From: CAZMGT01 sp964565895
GTDB taxonomy: Bacteria; Armatimonadota; Zipacnadia; UBA1398; CAZMGT01
Direction: 5' to 3'
Assembly (NCBI GenBank): GCA_964565895.1
Contig: CAZMGT010000022.1
Location: 1-54,221, forward strand
Length of the DNA: 54,221 nucleotides
Position numbers and translations under genes: made by a program. Below are positions 34,979 to 43,362 of the stretch, one piece after another; the stretch's first letter is position 1; each line of letters starts with the position of its first letter. A model generated the notes under the pieces. That model was given only the letters and a program-made list of their open reading frames with translations, made no database searches and was not told the DNA's origin.

Positions 34979-36040
34979 ATGCTGTGCGCTCGTTCGCCGT
35001 TGCGGATCGATCTTGTGGGGATGACCGATTATCGGCCGGCATGTAAGGCATTTGGGGGAAGTATCGTTAATGCGACGATTAACAAGTACATCTATGCTAC
35101 AGCGCAGTGGCGCGATGATAAGAAGATTGTGTTAAACGCGCCGGATCAGGACGTAAAGCGGGTGGAGGTGGAGAGCGCGAAGGCGCTTTCGGCAGAGGGG
35201 GAGCTGGGCCTGGCGCAGGAGATAATTCGGCAGTTTAACCTAGACCGAGGGATCGAGCTGACGACGTATTCGGAGATGCCCGGGGGCGCGGGGCTGGGGT
35301 CGTCCTCGACGATCGCCACGTGCATAATCGCGCTGCTCAACGCGATGACGGGCTGGCAATTGTGCAACTACGACATGGCGCTGATGGCCATTGAGTCCGA
35401 GGAGCGGGCGCTGGGGACGCGCTACGGCTGGCAGGACCAGTTCTCGCCGGTCACCGGGGGCGGGGTAAAGTATATGAAGCACTGGCCGGATTCGGATGGG
35501 CGAGGGATCGAGGTGGACGTGCTTCCCCTGCCCGACGCGGTGCTCGCCGAGCTGCAGAAGTCGCTGGTGATCTGCTACACGGGAATTTCGCGGCCGGCGA
35601 AGTCTATTTTGGACAAGGTGGCGCACGGGTTTGAGGCAAACGACCCGGTGGTGATCGAGGGGCTAAAGCGGATGAGCGAGTGCGCGGACCGCATTCGCTT
35701 CCACCTGCTTGAGGGGCGGCCGCAGGAGGTGGGCCGGCTGCTCAGCGAGGTGTGGGAGCTGCACAAAACCTTGCACCCCGACGTGACCAACGAGCGCATC
35801 GAGCATCTTTATCGCATTGCCCTGGAAAACGGGGCGATCGGGGGCCGGGTGTGCGGCGCGGGGGGCGGGGGGACGATGCTCTTCTATTGCGCGCCGAACA
35901 CCGACTACGACGTGAAGCAGGCGCTGCAGGCGGCCGGGGCGACGGTGTTTGACTTTTCGTTTGACATGCACGGGCTGCTCGTTTGGGAGAGCACGGACGA
36001 GGGCGTGGGCCAGGCGGTATCGACGCCGAAGGGGTTGTGA
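34979..36040 (+). CDS. GHMP-family sugar kinase (HddA-like heptose 7-phosphate kinase)
   Basis: 353 aa, with GGGGAGG at 34962-34968 before ATG 34979. MLCARSPLRIDLVGMTDYRP is the substrate-binding start, MPGGAGLGSSSTIATC (about residue 100) the ATP-phosphate loop, and GGRVCGAGGGGTMLFYC (about 290-306) the third GHMP motif. YGWQDQFSPVTGG and FDMHGLLVWE are typical of D-glycero-D-manno-heptose 7-phosphate kinase and related EPS kinases, though fucokinase-like specificity cannot be excluded. It is the last gene of the plus arm and is convergent with the phosphoglycosyl transferase across 21 bp. It probably supplies an activated-sugar precursor. Confidence 0.88.
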   Translation: MLCARSPLRIDLVGMTDYRPACKAFGGSIVNATINKYIYATAQWRDDKKIVLNAPDQDVKRVEVESAKALSAEGELGLAQEIIRQFNLDRGIELTTYSEMPGGAGLGSSSTIATCIIALLNAMTGWQLCNYDMALMAIESEERALGTRYGWQDQFSPVTGGGVKYMKHWPDSDGRGIEVDVLPLPDAVLAELQKSLVICYTGISRPAKSILDKVAHGFEANDPVVIEGLKRMSECADRIRFHLLEGRPQEVGRLLSEVWELHKTLHPDVTNERIEHLYRIALENGAIGGRVCGAGGGGTMLFYCAPNTDYDVKQALQAAGATVFDFSFDMHGLLVWESTDEGVGQAVSTPKGL

Positions 36041-36061
36041 GGGCCGGGCGCGCGGGGGCGG

Positions 36062-36697
36062 CTAGTAGGCGCCGGTGCCCTTGATTACGGCGATGGGCGT
36101 TTTGAGCAGGATTTTAATGTCTAACAGCAGCGAGTAGTTTCGGATGTAGTAGATGTCGTCCTCGGTGCTTAGGTGCATCGGTTTTTCCGCGCGGCCGTTG
36201 ATCTGCCACCAGCCGGTGATTCCCTGAGGGACGGAAAAGCGCTCGAACTGCCAGGGCTCGTATTGCTCGACGACCCAGGGCATTTCCGGCCTGGGGCCGA
36301 CGAGGCTCATGTCGCCGCGGATGACGTTAAATAGCTGGGGCAGCTCGTCGAGGCTCCAGCGGCGGAGAAGGCGGCCGATTTTCGTCACGCGCGGGTCGTT
36401 TTCGTGCTTGTGCAGGCGCTTGCCGTTGTCGAGCACGATGTTTACCTGCTCTTGGAGCTCCTCGGCGCCGGCGATCATCGTGCGAAACTTAAGCATTTTA
36501 AACGGGCGCATGTTTTCGCCCAGGCGCTCCTGGCGGAAGAGGATGGGGCCCGGCGAGGTAAGCTTGATGAGCAGGGCGATGACCGCCATGAGGGGGAGGG
36601 CAAGCACCGTCGCGGGCACGGCGAGGGCGAGGTCGATCGCTCGCTTGGCCGCTCTTTGCCACGGGGTAAGCCTGGGCGGGAAGCGCGGGGGGTTCAC
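36062..36697 (-). CDS. Phosphoglycosyl transferase starting the lipid-linked repeat unit (WcaJ/WbaP type)
   Basis: 211 aa from GTG 36697, which overlaps the upstream stop as GTGA; GGAGGGCGAGGG precedes it. The enzyme is the short monotopic form: AKRAIDLALAVPATVLALPL is the re-entrant membrane helix, FKMLKFRTMI the catalytic-region K-x-R-T-M motif, SLDELPQLFNVIRGDMSLVG the catalytic D-E box, and PRPEMPWVVEQYE the phosphate-binding loop. It transfers a sugar-1-phosphate from UDP-sugar to undecaprenyl phosphate, the first step of repeat-unit assembly. The WcaJ-type N-terminal membrane bundle is absent, as in many small members. Confidence 0.93.
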   Translation of the reverse strand: MNPPRFPPRLTPWQRAAKRAIDLALAVPATVLALPLMAVIALLIKLTSPGPILFRQERLGENMRPFKMLKFRTMIAGAEELQEQVNIVLDNGKRLHKHENDPRVTKIGRLLRRWSLDELPQLFNVIRGDMSLVGPRPEMPWVVEQYEPWQFERFSVPQGITGWWQINGRAEKPMHLSTEDDIYYIRNYSLLLDIKILLKTPIAVIKGTGAY

Positions 36698-37548
36698 TGG
36701 CCCTCGCCCTCCTCGGGCTTTTTCTCGCTGAGGAGCATAACGCGCAACTGCTCGTAGGGGACGGGCTCGGGCTCCGGATAGCGCACGATGCGCAGCAGTT
36801 GCAACGTGAGGTAAAACACGAACAACGGGTTGTTGACCAGGTAGCGACGCCACAGGCGGCGGGGCTCGGTGCACAGGCGAAAGGCCCACTCCAGGCACAT
36901 TTTGCGCAAAATCGGTGGGGCCTGCTTTTTCACGCCGGCGATGAAGTCGAACGCCGCGCCGACACCGATGAGCACGGGGGCGTGGACAAGGCCCACGTGC
37001 TGGGCCATCCAGCGCTCTTGCTTGGGCGCGCCAAGGCCGACCCAAAGGATGTCCGGCCGGGCGGCGTTGATCATCGAGACGACCGCGCGGTCCTCCTCAT
37101 CGCTGAGCTCGCGGAACGGCGGGGAATAGGTGCCCGCCACGGCGAGGTCGGGAAAGCGCAACTTAAGCCGGCGGACGAGTTTTTCGGGCACGCCGGGCTC
37201 GCCGCCGTAGAAGAAATGGCGGTAGCCGCGCTCGACGGAGTGCTCGCAGAGGGCGAGCATGAGGTCCGGGCCGTAGACGCGCTCGGTAGAAGGAAAGCGC
37301 AGTTTTTTGCACAGCCAGACAAGGGGCATGCCGTCGGGAGTGGTCAGCCCGCTGGCGTTATAGACCATGCGCAGGACGGGGTCACGCTGGGCCTCCATTA
37401 CCCCGTAGACGTTGCACAGGCAGACATAGTGCGGCTCGCGCCGCGTAATCCAGGAGTCGATGGTGCGCAGGGCATCGCCCATGGTAATGGCGTCGATGCC
37501 CACGCCGAGGACGTTCACGCGGTCTGTGCACTGCTCGCCCACTGGCAT
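36694..37548 (-). CDS. WecG/TagA/CpsF-family glycosyltransferase
   Basis: 284 aa from ATG 37548 with CGGGGTG upstream; TTG 37563 is an alternative. The GT26 fold is clear: VNVLGVGIDAITMGDALRTI, the catalytic-loop ASGLTTPDGMPLVWLCK with its Thr-Pro-Asp, YFFYGG-like HFFYGGEPGVPEKL, and ILWVGLGAPKQERWMAQH. The C-terminal membrane-attachment region (FRLCTEPRRLWRRYLVNNPL, then a hydrophobic stretch) is present, as in TagA. It adds the second sugar to the lipid-linked carrier and overlaps the phosphoglycosyl transferase gene by 4 bp. Confidence 0.93.
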   Translation of the reverse strand: MPVGEQCTDRVNVLGVGIDAITMGDALRTIDSWITRREPHYVCLCNVYGVMEAQRDPVLRMVYNASGLTTPDGMPLVWLCKKLRFPSTERVYGPDLMLALCEHSVERGYRHFFYGGEPGVPEKLVRRLKLRFPDLAVAGTYSPPFRELSDEEDRAVVSMINAARPDILWVGLGAPKQERWMAQHVGLVHAPVLIGVGAAFDFIAGVKKQAPPILRKMCLEWAFRLCTEPRRLWRRYLVNNPLFVFYLTLQLLRIVRYPEPEPVPYEQLRVMLLSEKKPEEGEGQ

Positions 37549-37989
37549 AGCACCCCGAAGCAAAACTGGGCGGGCGGGAGGGAGAACTAACCCGCCCGAG
37601 CAACCGGCTGCAGGCCGGCGAAAAACAATATCCCGCTCGCATCACCACCGAAGACCCTGGCGAACGGCGCGCGGGAACTGCACATGGTAACAGAGACGCA
37701 GCCCACAGGCAATAACACCCTGCGGCCGGCAGTTGCTCACGCGCCGGCGCTGCGCCCGGGATATGCGCCGGATAATTGCAAAGGGGCGAAAACGAGAGCG
37801 ACAGCGCGCCGGGGCGGACGCACCGCCCGAGGGCACGAACAGCGGAGGCTGGAAAGTTGCAACGGCCTTCGCGCACACCTCCTTGGGGCGGCCCGTCCGA
37901 GCCGCCAATTGGTTTCGCAAACCGCGGGGAGATCTCCTTGCTTCAGGGAACGATTCGCGGGCCCGGGCAAGCGGGGGCGGCGCGCTGGG
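37549..37989 (-). promoter_or_regulatory. 441-bp non-coding leader/promoter region of the wecG-type gene
   Basis: No supported gene. On the minus strand a promoter is seen (see 37684-37712). Downstream in the same leader are a CCGGC/GCCGG hairpin near 37608-37622 and an 8-bp CGGGCGGG/CCCGCCCG stem (37567-37600), so the mRNA 5' end is likely structured. Upstream of the promoter nothing else was recognised. Confidence 0.4.
37684..37712 (-). promoter_or_regulatory. Sigma-70-type promoter with extended -10
   Basis: On the minus strand, TTGCCT (37712-37707), a 17-nt spacer and TGT-TACCAT (-10 at 37689-37684) precede the wecG-type gene by about 135 bp. Confidence 0.45.
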
Positions 37990-39516
37990 CTAGCTTGTTT
38001 TCGCTTGCCGCGCGCCAAGGGCGGCCCAGTAGCGCCGCGCCCGCGCGCCGGGCCTGCTTGGGGGCGCCGCTCGCGCTGCGCTTGTCGCGCGCAGGGCGAG
38101 CAGGCGGCGACGCAGGCCGAACGCAAAGCCGAGGAGGAGGTAGAAGGGAATCGCGCCATGGGAGAACTCGAGCCAGGGCTGGACGCTGGTTAAAAATAGC
38201 CCGAGGACATAAAACGAAAACAGCCAGGCGTAAACGTCGCGGTGCATGGGCAGCCTGCGCGCGCGCCGGAGCTCGCTGAGGAACATGCGCACGATGTGCC
38301 AGTGCAACAGGGCCCAGAAGGCAAAGCCCACAATGCCCAGGCGGGCGAGGACGGAAAGGTGTGTGTTGTGGGGCTGCCTGGTGATTACCCCGCCGGCGAG
38401 CCGCCAGCCGGTAAGCGGCATGCCAAAGCCCATGCCCACGAGCACGGCGACGGGATGCTCAAGCCAGCGCGCGATGAGGTGGCGCATGATCTCAATGCGC
38501 CAGGTTATTGTTCCCACAGCGGGCGCCCCGGGGCGGAGGAGGAGGCTTTGGAGGTGCTCGATGTAAAACTCGGGCTGGACCGGCCCAACGCGCCCTGCGG
38601 CCTGCACCCCAGCGAGGGCGAGGACGAGCAAAAACAACCCCGCCGCGGCAAGCAAGCCCACAGCGAGAGGCAACGCGCGCCGCGCGCCGAGAAGAAAGAA
38701 CATTACGATAATTCCCAAAACAAGCGCAACGTAGGCATAGCGCGCCTGGAACACAAGCGACCAGCTTGCCTGAAGCATGGCCAAAAACCACAGCGTGGCC
38801 GGGGGAAGACGGGTGATGTGGCGGGCGACAGTGAAGCAAAACAGGGCGCCGACGATTAAAAACAGCGCTGTTTGGCTGTAAAAGCCGAACAGGGGGACGC
38901 GGAGGAAGATCCCCGACTTGGGCGAGAGAGCGATGAGTGACTCGCGCATGGGAAAAGTAAGGGCATAAAGAAAGTTGGCCACGAAGATGAGCCCCAGCAC
39001 GCGCAGGAGCATCGCCGAGCCGCGGGCGGAGCGCGCCCAGAGAAAGCCGAGGAGCAAAAACGCGCCCTCGACGATGAACGTCGTGTCGCGCAGCGCGAAG
39101 ATTCCGTATTGGGGAAAGTCAAACGAAAGGTGAAGCAGAGTAGCGAACAGGAGCAGGAGCCAGAGAACGCCCACCGGGCTGGCGAGGAACTCGCGCGCTT
39201 CACGGGGCCGAGCGGCAGCGGCAAGGCCCAGGGCGGCAAACGCCAGGAGATGGCCGACGGGAAGCGGGAGACCGACGGGCAAGCCGAGGTTGGTAAACCC
39301 GTAGTTGAGGATGATATAGCCGGCGAGGCAGAACGCGGCGAGCAGTTGCCACGTCGCCGGCCGGCGCTGGACGGAAAAGACGAGGAACGCGAGCAGGGCC
39401 ATCCCCACCGCGCAAGCGCTATATAGCGGCCAAAACGCGCTCGCCAACCCAGCGCAGAGCAGCGCCGCGGCGGCGAGGGGCAGATAGGGCGAATGTCGGC
39501 GCGCTAGCGTGTGCAT
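37990..39516 (-). CDS. O-antigen ligase/polymerase-family membrane protein
   Basis: 508 aa from ATG 39516 (MHTLARRHSPYLPLAAAALL), overlapping the glycosyltransferase end by 13 bp. About 11 hydrophobic segments are seen, with the family's large periplasmic loop between about residues 320 and 400 (TWRIEIMRHLIARWLEHPVA, then GMGFGMPLTGWRLAGGVI and RQPHNTHLSVLARLGIVGF). The PHN-x-H motif with following Leu is the Wzy_C (O-antigen ligase) signature. It could be a ligase joining the finished chain to lipid A or a polymerase; no separate Wzy is in the cluster, so it may act as the polymerase. The C-terminal 45 residues are Arg/Ala-rich and cytoplasmic. Confidence 0.85.
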   Translation of the reverse strand: MHTLARRHSPYLPLAAAALLCAGLASAFWPLYSACAVGMALLAFLVFSVQRRPATWQLLAAFCLAGYIILNYGFTNLGLPVGLPLPVGHLLAFAALGLAAAARPREAREFLASPVGVLWLLLLFATLLHLSFDFPQYGIFALRDTTFIVEGAFLLLGFLWARSARGSAMLLRVLGLIFVANFLYALTFPMRESLIALSPKSGIFLRVPLFGFYSQTALFLIVGALFCFTVARHITRLPPATLWFLAMLQASWSLVFQARYAYVALVLGIIVMFFLLGARRALPLAVGLLAAAGLFLLVLALAGVQAAGRVGPVQPEFYIEHLQSLLLRPGAPAVGTITWRIEIMRHLIARWLEHPVAVLVGMGFGMPLTGWRLAGGVITRQPHNTHLSVLARLGIVGFAFWALLHWHIVRMFLSELRRARRLPMHRDVYAWLFSFYVLGLFLTSVQPWLEFSHGAIPFYLLLGFAFGLRRRLLALRATSAARAAPPSRPGARARRYWAALGARQAKTS

Positions 39517-40748
39517 TGCTCCGTTAGCTTGCGATATAGTTCGGCGGCGAACCGGCCGCGGGCCTCCCACGAGAAACACTCGGCGACTCTGCGGCGGGCG
39601 GCCTCGCTCATTTGCCGAAGCCGGGCGTGGTCGCCGGCGAGGGCCACCATTGCCCGAGCGAAATCGCGCACGGCTTGGTCCGGCGTCGTTGGGGTGATTT
39701 TAAACCCCGTCTGCTCGGTTACCTGCAAGGAAAGGCCGGCAATGTCGAAACAGATTACAGGCAAGCCGGCGGCCATTGCCTCTAACGAGACGGTGGGCGA
39801 GGACTCGTGAAAGCTGGGGTGGACTAAGGCGTGGCATTGGGGAAGGAGCTCGAGAACCTTGTCGCGGGGGACGCGCCCCCAGAATTTTACCTTCTGCGCA
39901 ATGTGCAACTCGTCGCACAGGGCCTCCAGGCGCTTTCGCTCCGGCCCGTCGCCGATGATCCAGTATTGCGCTTGGGGGAGGTCGGCTTGCGCGGCGGCGA
40001 ACGCGGAGAGGGCGATGTGCAGGCCCTTTAACGGAATAAGCCGGCCGACGCTGACGAAGCGAAACGGCGGCGGAGGAGGGGAATTTGCACGGAGGCGAGC
40101 GATCTCCGCGGCGCTGAGGGCAAGCTGCACGGGCTCGTGGACGGAGCGGGCGCCGAGGCGGACCAGGCGACGGCGCGTTTGCGCTGTGCAAGGGAGGGCA
40201 AGGGCGGCTTTGCGCGCGGTGAGGCGCACGAGGGGGTCGAGCTCGCCGAGCGAGAGGGCGGCGTTGCGCAGAAGCTCATAGAGTTTTCCGCGAAAGCTGA
40301 GGGTTTTTAAAAACGGCGCGGGGGTGCGATCGGCACCGCCGACGGGGCCCCACACGAACGGCGGGGGGAGCAGGCAAAGGAGGCTGGGCTTCCAATAGGT
40401 GACGAAAGTCACGTGATGGACGACGTCGAAGCGGTGCTTGGCGTGGAGCTTTTTCGCGAGAAAGAAAGCGCCAATTTGCCAGAGGTAATAATAAAGATGA
40501 ATTCCGCGCTGGCCTTTTTTCCAAAAGCACAGCCAGCGGGGGAGGTCGAAGTATACCCAGGAGACCCTGCGCAGGTGCTCCTCGTCCAAGGCGCGCTCGA
40601 TGGCCGGGCGGTTGTTGGCGCGGGTGAGCACCCAGACGTCGCAATAGCGGGCGACCTCGCACACCCAGTTCCACCCCACGCCGGGCTCGGAGCCCTCGCC
40701 GGGCTCGCAGGCGTAGGCGGAGAGCAGGACTCTCAGGCGCCTTTGCAT
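39504..40748 (-). CDS. Glycosyltransferase family 4 (GT-B fold)
   Basis: 414 aa. The ATG at 40748 directly follows the upstream gene's TGA. N-terminal acceptor domain: RVLLSAYACEPGEGSEPGVG, an opening common to many EPS GT4 enzymes. The C-terminal donor domain begins FRFVSVGRLIPLKGLHIALS, with WIIGDGPERKRLEALCDEL, VKFWGRVPRDKVLELL and the catalytic E-x7-E region SFHESSPTVSLEAMAAGLPV. It should transfer a nucleotide-diphospho-sugar, retaining configuration, to the growing lipid-linked oligosaccharide. The sugar is unknown; GDP-fucose from the Fkp enzyme is one candidate. Confidence 0.93.
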   Translation of the reverse strand: MQRRLRVLLSAYACEPGEGSEPGVGWNWVCEVARYCDVWVLTRANNRPAIERALDEEHLRRVSWVYFDLPRWLCFWKKGQRGIHLYYYLWQIGAFFLAKKLHAKHRFDVVHHVTFVTYWKPSLLCLLPPPFVWGPVGGADRTPAPFLKTLSFRGKLYELLRNAALSLGELDPLVRLTARKAALALPCTAQTRRRLVRLGARSVHEPVQLALSAAEIARLRANSPPPPPFRFVSVGRLIPLKGLHIALSAFAAAQADLPQAQYWIIGDGPERKRLEALCDELHIAQKVKFWGRVPRDKVLELLPQCHALVHPSFHESSPTVSLEAMAAGLPVICFDIAGLSLQVTEQTGFKITPTTPDQAVRDFARAMVALAGDHARLRQMSEAARRRVAECFSWEARGRFAAELYRKLTEQCTR

Positions 40749-43328
40749 TCAGCTCGGGCTCTCCTCCCCGGCAAGAAGCACGCCTAACATGCGCGCCCAC
40801 GCGCGGCGCAGGCGAAGCTGGCCGGCGGTCGCCCGATAGCCGGAGCGGGACAAGTCCCAAGTTAGCATATCCGCGACAAACAGGACAAGCAGAGCGGGGG
40901 CATGCTCCTCGGCGAGGCCGATCTCACGCAGGTGCCGGCCGAGGGCAGGATGGCGCAGCACGCGCTGAACGGCAGCAGCGGGCTCCGCCCCGTCTAACAA
41001 AAGAGCGGTTTGCACGAGGAAATGGAACACGTCCCACGCGGGCGGAGAGGCAGGCGAAGCGTACTCCCAATCGAAGACAAACAGCCGGCCGTCGGGCAGG
41101 AGCCAAGTGTTCCACGGGGCGAAGTCGCCGTGCTTGAGCGAGAAGGGGAGGGCGGCCTCGCCGAGCTGGCGCTGCGCATAGCGCATGGCGCGGCGGACGA
41201 GATCGGAGAAGAAGGGAAAGTTAAACGCAAGCGCCTCCGTCCTCCCCTCCAGCGTGCGCCAAAACGGGCTTTCGGGCAAGGTGCTGCGCGAGGCGTCGAG
41301 GCGGGCGAGGCAGGCGAGGAGCTTTAGGTGGCGGTCGTCAAGCGTTCGTGGGGGCGGCAGCGGTTCGGCCGACGGAGCGGAAAGGACAAGCAGGCGTTTG
41401 CCCTCCCACAAGCCAGCGAAAAGCACGCGCGGGACGGCGGCGGGAAGCTGCGCTGCGCTTAGGCGCAGGAGGGTTCGCTGCTCGTTCTCGACGATGGCCG
41501 CGGTGGCTTCGTTCCAGCCCACCTTAGCATAGCCCAGGATCTCTCCCTCGCTGCTCATGAGCTGCACGGTGGGCTTTCTGTGCACCCCGGGAGTCCCGAG
41601 GGAGAGGGCGAGGTGCAGGTCTGGCTGGCCGAGGCGGTCGGCGAGGAAGCGGCCGAGCGAGCTTATGCGCGCGATGAGCTCAGGGGATTGCGCAGCGACG
41701 GCCGCGCCGTGCCGCGGGGCAAGCAGCGAGCGGGCAGCGCCTGAGGTAATGGCCAGCGCGGCGAGCGCCTTGGCCAGGCGCGCCACGGGCCTCTGCGCGT
41801 TGAGCAGGCGCAGGGAGCTGAGGGCGACGCGCGTGGGCGAGGCGGGGATGAGAAGCCTTGGCGCGCGGGCGCTGGGCAGAGCGAGGAAGGGCGCCCCATT
41901 GTCGCGGGCGGTTGGCCGGCTGGGCCGTGAGTTGAGCTGCGCTTTATCGTTTGGTGCGAGGGCGCGCGAGAGCCAGGCAAGGCCGTGTTCCTCGGGCAGG
42001 CGGGAGCTGAGCCAAACGCGGCCTCGCTCGAGCCGGTGGAAGTATCTTGCATGGAGGTAGTCGAGCACGGCGTCGGCGGCGCAGAGGGCAACGTGCTCCG
42101 CGGGCGCCGAGGCGTCGAGAAGCAGTGCCTCGGGCAGGCTACGCGCGAGCAGGCGGTACTCACGGCACTGGCGGTTTAGCTCCTCTGGGGCAACCTCGCG
42201 CTTGCGCTCGAGGAGCACGTGCGGAGGAGCGTCGAGGATGAGATATAGCTGTGGGCGAGGGATAAGCTTCGCGCAGGCGGCGGCGAGCCAGCGCGGCCCG
42301 GCAAAGCGCAGGCGGCGCGGATCGACGAGGAGGTCCTCGTAGTAGCGGTCGAACAGCACCAGGGTAGAGCGAAGGAGCATGGGCCAGATGCGCAGAGCAT
42401 AGCCGAGGTTGTAGGAGGCGACATAGTAGGCGAGCTTGGCCAACGAGCCAAAGAGCGAACGCGGCGGGCTGGCGTGAGGGGCGGTTACGGGCGGGCCGGC
42501 GGGCCCCTTGCCCCGGAGCGTGGGGCGGAGGTGAAACAGCGCGCGGCAGGCAAACGCCGGGCGCAGGGCCTCGTTGAGCAGGGAGATGACGGTGCTTTTT
42601 CCCGCGCCATCGGGCCCGAGAACGGCGACGAAGATCCCCGTGGGGTTGCGCGCGCGCATCGCGGCCCACCTTGCCAGGCGGACGAGCTCGGAGAGCCAAT
42701 AGCGCGCGGGGCTGAGTGGGTCGCGCTTGAGGGTTTGGCGGGCGAGAGCGCGCCGGAGGCGGGGAAGGACGGCGTCCAAAGCGGGCCAGTCGCGCTGAAG
42801 AAGAGCGCGATATACCTCCTCGCCGGCGGAGCCGAAGGTGTGGCGCAAAGCAGCACGCGCCTCTGAGCCAAGCTCGCGGGCGAGCTGGGCCAGACGCGCG
42901 CGTTGGTCGGCGGAAAGCTCGCCCTTAAGCGCCCTTTTCGCGAGGATATACTGCAGCTCGACCGCGGGGCTGGCCAACGACAGCCCGTTGCTCTCGCGGC
43001 GGCCGCGGAGCAGTTGCTCCGCGCGAAGCACGACAAGGCCGTGGGAGCGATAGTCGGTGGCCGCATCTACTGCAAGGAAGCGAAAACGCGGGCGCGCGGG
43101 AAGTGCGAGGATGAAGTAAAAGGATTTCGGCTGGCGATGCAACAGATGGACAAGGCGCGCCCCAGGAAACTGCTCGAGCGCGCGGCGCAGGCGGGGAAGA
43201 TGCTCCGGGCGGACGGCGATGTCTATGTCGGACCATGCGCTATCGCCGAGCTTGTCTGCGCCGTGGAGAAGGGCATAGTCCACACCTGCCGCGGAAAGCG
43301 CACGGAGGATTTGCTCAGCAGCGCTCAT
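40749..43328 (-). CDS. Three-domain fusion: nucleotidyltransferase-like, thymidylate-kinase-like, APH-like kinase
   Basis: 859 aa. Residues about 1-110 look like a nucleotidyltransferase-type fold (VDYALLHGADKL, then WSDIDIAVRPEHL with the D-x-D pair). A helical link follows. At about residue 235 a thymidylate kinase-like P-loop domain starts (FVAVLGPDGAGKSTVISLL, then DRYYEDLLVDPRRL). A Pro/Ala/Arg-rich linker lies near 460-550. The last 300 residues are an aminoglycoside phosphotransferase/choline kinase-type domain: LKHGDFAPWNTWLLPDGRLF (Brenner motif, about residue 729) and FVFDWEYA with the metal-binding Asp. All three catalytic motifs look intact. Such TMK-like proteins are usual in EPS clusters, but the fusion is uncommon. 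I infer phosphorylation of a glycan or lipid-linked intermediate. The gene is 34 bp after the flippase. Confidence 0.8.
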   Translation of the reverse strand: MSAAEQILRALSAAGVDYALLHGADKLGDSAWSDIDIAVRPEHLPRLRRALEQFPGARLVHLLHRQPKSFYFILALPARPRFRFLAVDAATDYRSHGLVVLRAEQLLRGRRESNGLSLASPAVELQYILAKRALKGELSADQRARLAQLARELGSEARAALRHTFGSAGEEVYRALLQRDWPALDAVLPRLRRALARQTLKRDPLSPARYWLSELVRLARWAAMRARNPTGIFVAVLGPDGAGKSTVISLLNEALRPAFACRALFHLRPTLRGKGPAGPPVTAPHASPPRSLFGSLAKLAYYVASYNLGYALRIWPMLLRSTLVLFDRYYEDLLVDPRRLRFAGPRWLAAACAKLIPRPQLYLILDAPPHVLLERKREVAPEELNRQCREYRLLARSLPEALLLDASAPAEHVALCAADAVLDYLHARYFHRLERGRVWLSSRLPEEHGLAWLSRALAPNDKAQLNSRPSRPTARDNGAPFLALPSARAPRLLIPASPTRVALSSLRLLNAQRPVARLAKALAALAITSGAARSLLAPRHGAAVAAQSPELIARISSLGRFLADRLGQPDLHLALSLGTPGVHRKPTVQLMSSEGEILGYAKVGWNEATAAIVENEQRTLLRLSAAQLPAAVPRVLFAGLWEGKRLLVLSAPSAEPLPPPRTLDDRHLKLLACLARLDASRSTLPESPFWRTLEGRTEALAFNFPFFSDLVRRAMRYAQRQLGEAALPFSLKHGDFAPWNTWLLPDGRLFVFDWEYASPASPPAWDVFHFLVQTALLLDGAEPAAAVQRVLRHPALGRHLREIGLAEEHAPALLVLFVADMLTWDLSRSGYRATAGQLRLRRAWARMLGVLLAGEESPS

Positions 43329-43362
43329 GCCAACCTATCCTTGGCCAACGCAATGTGGCGTG

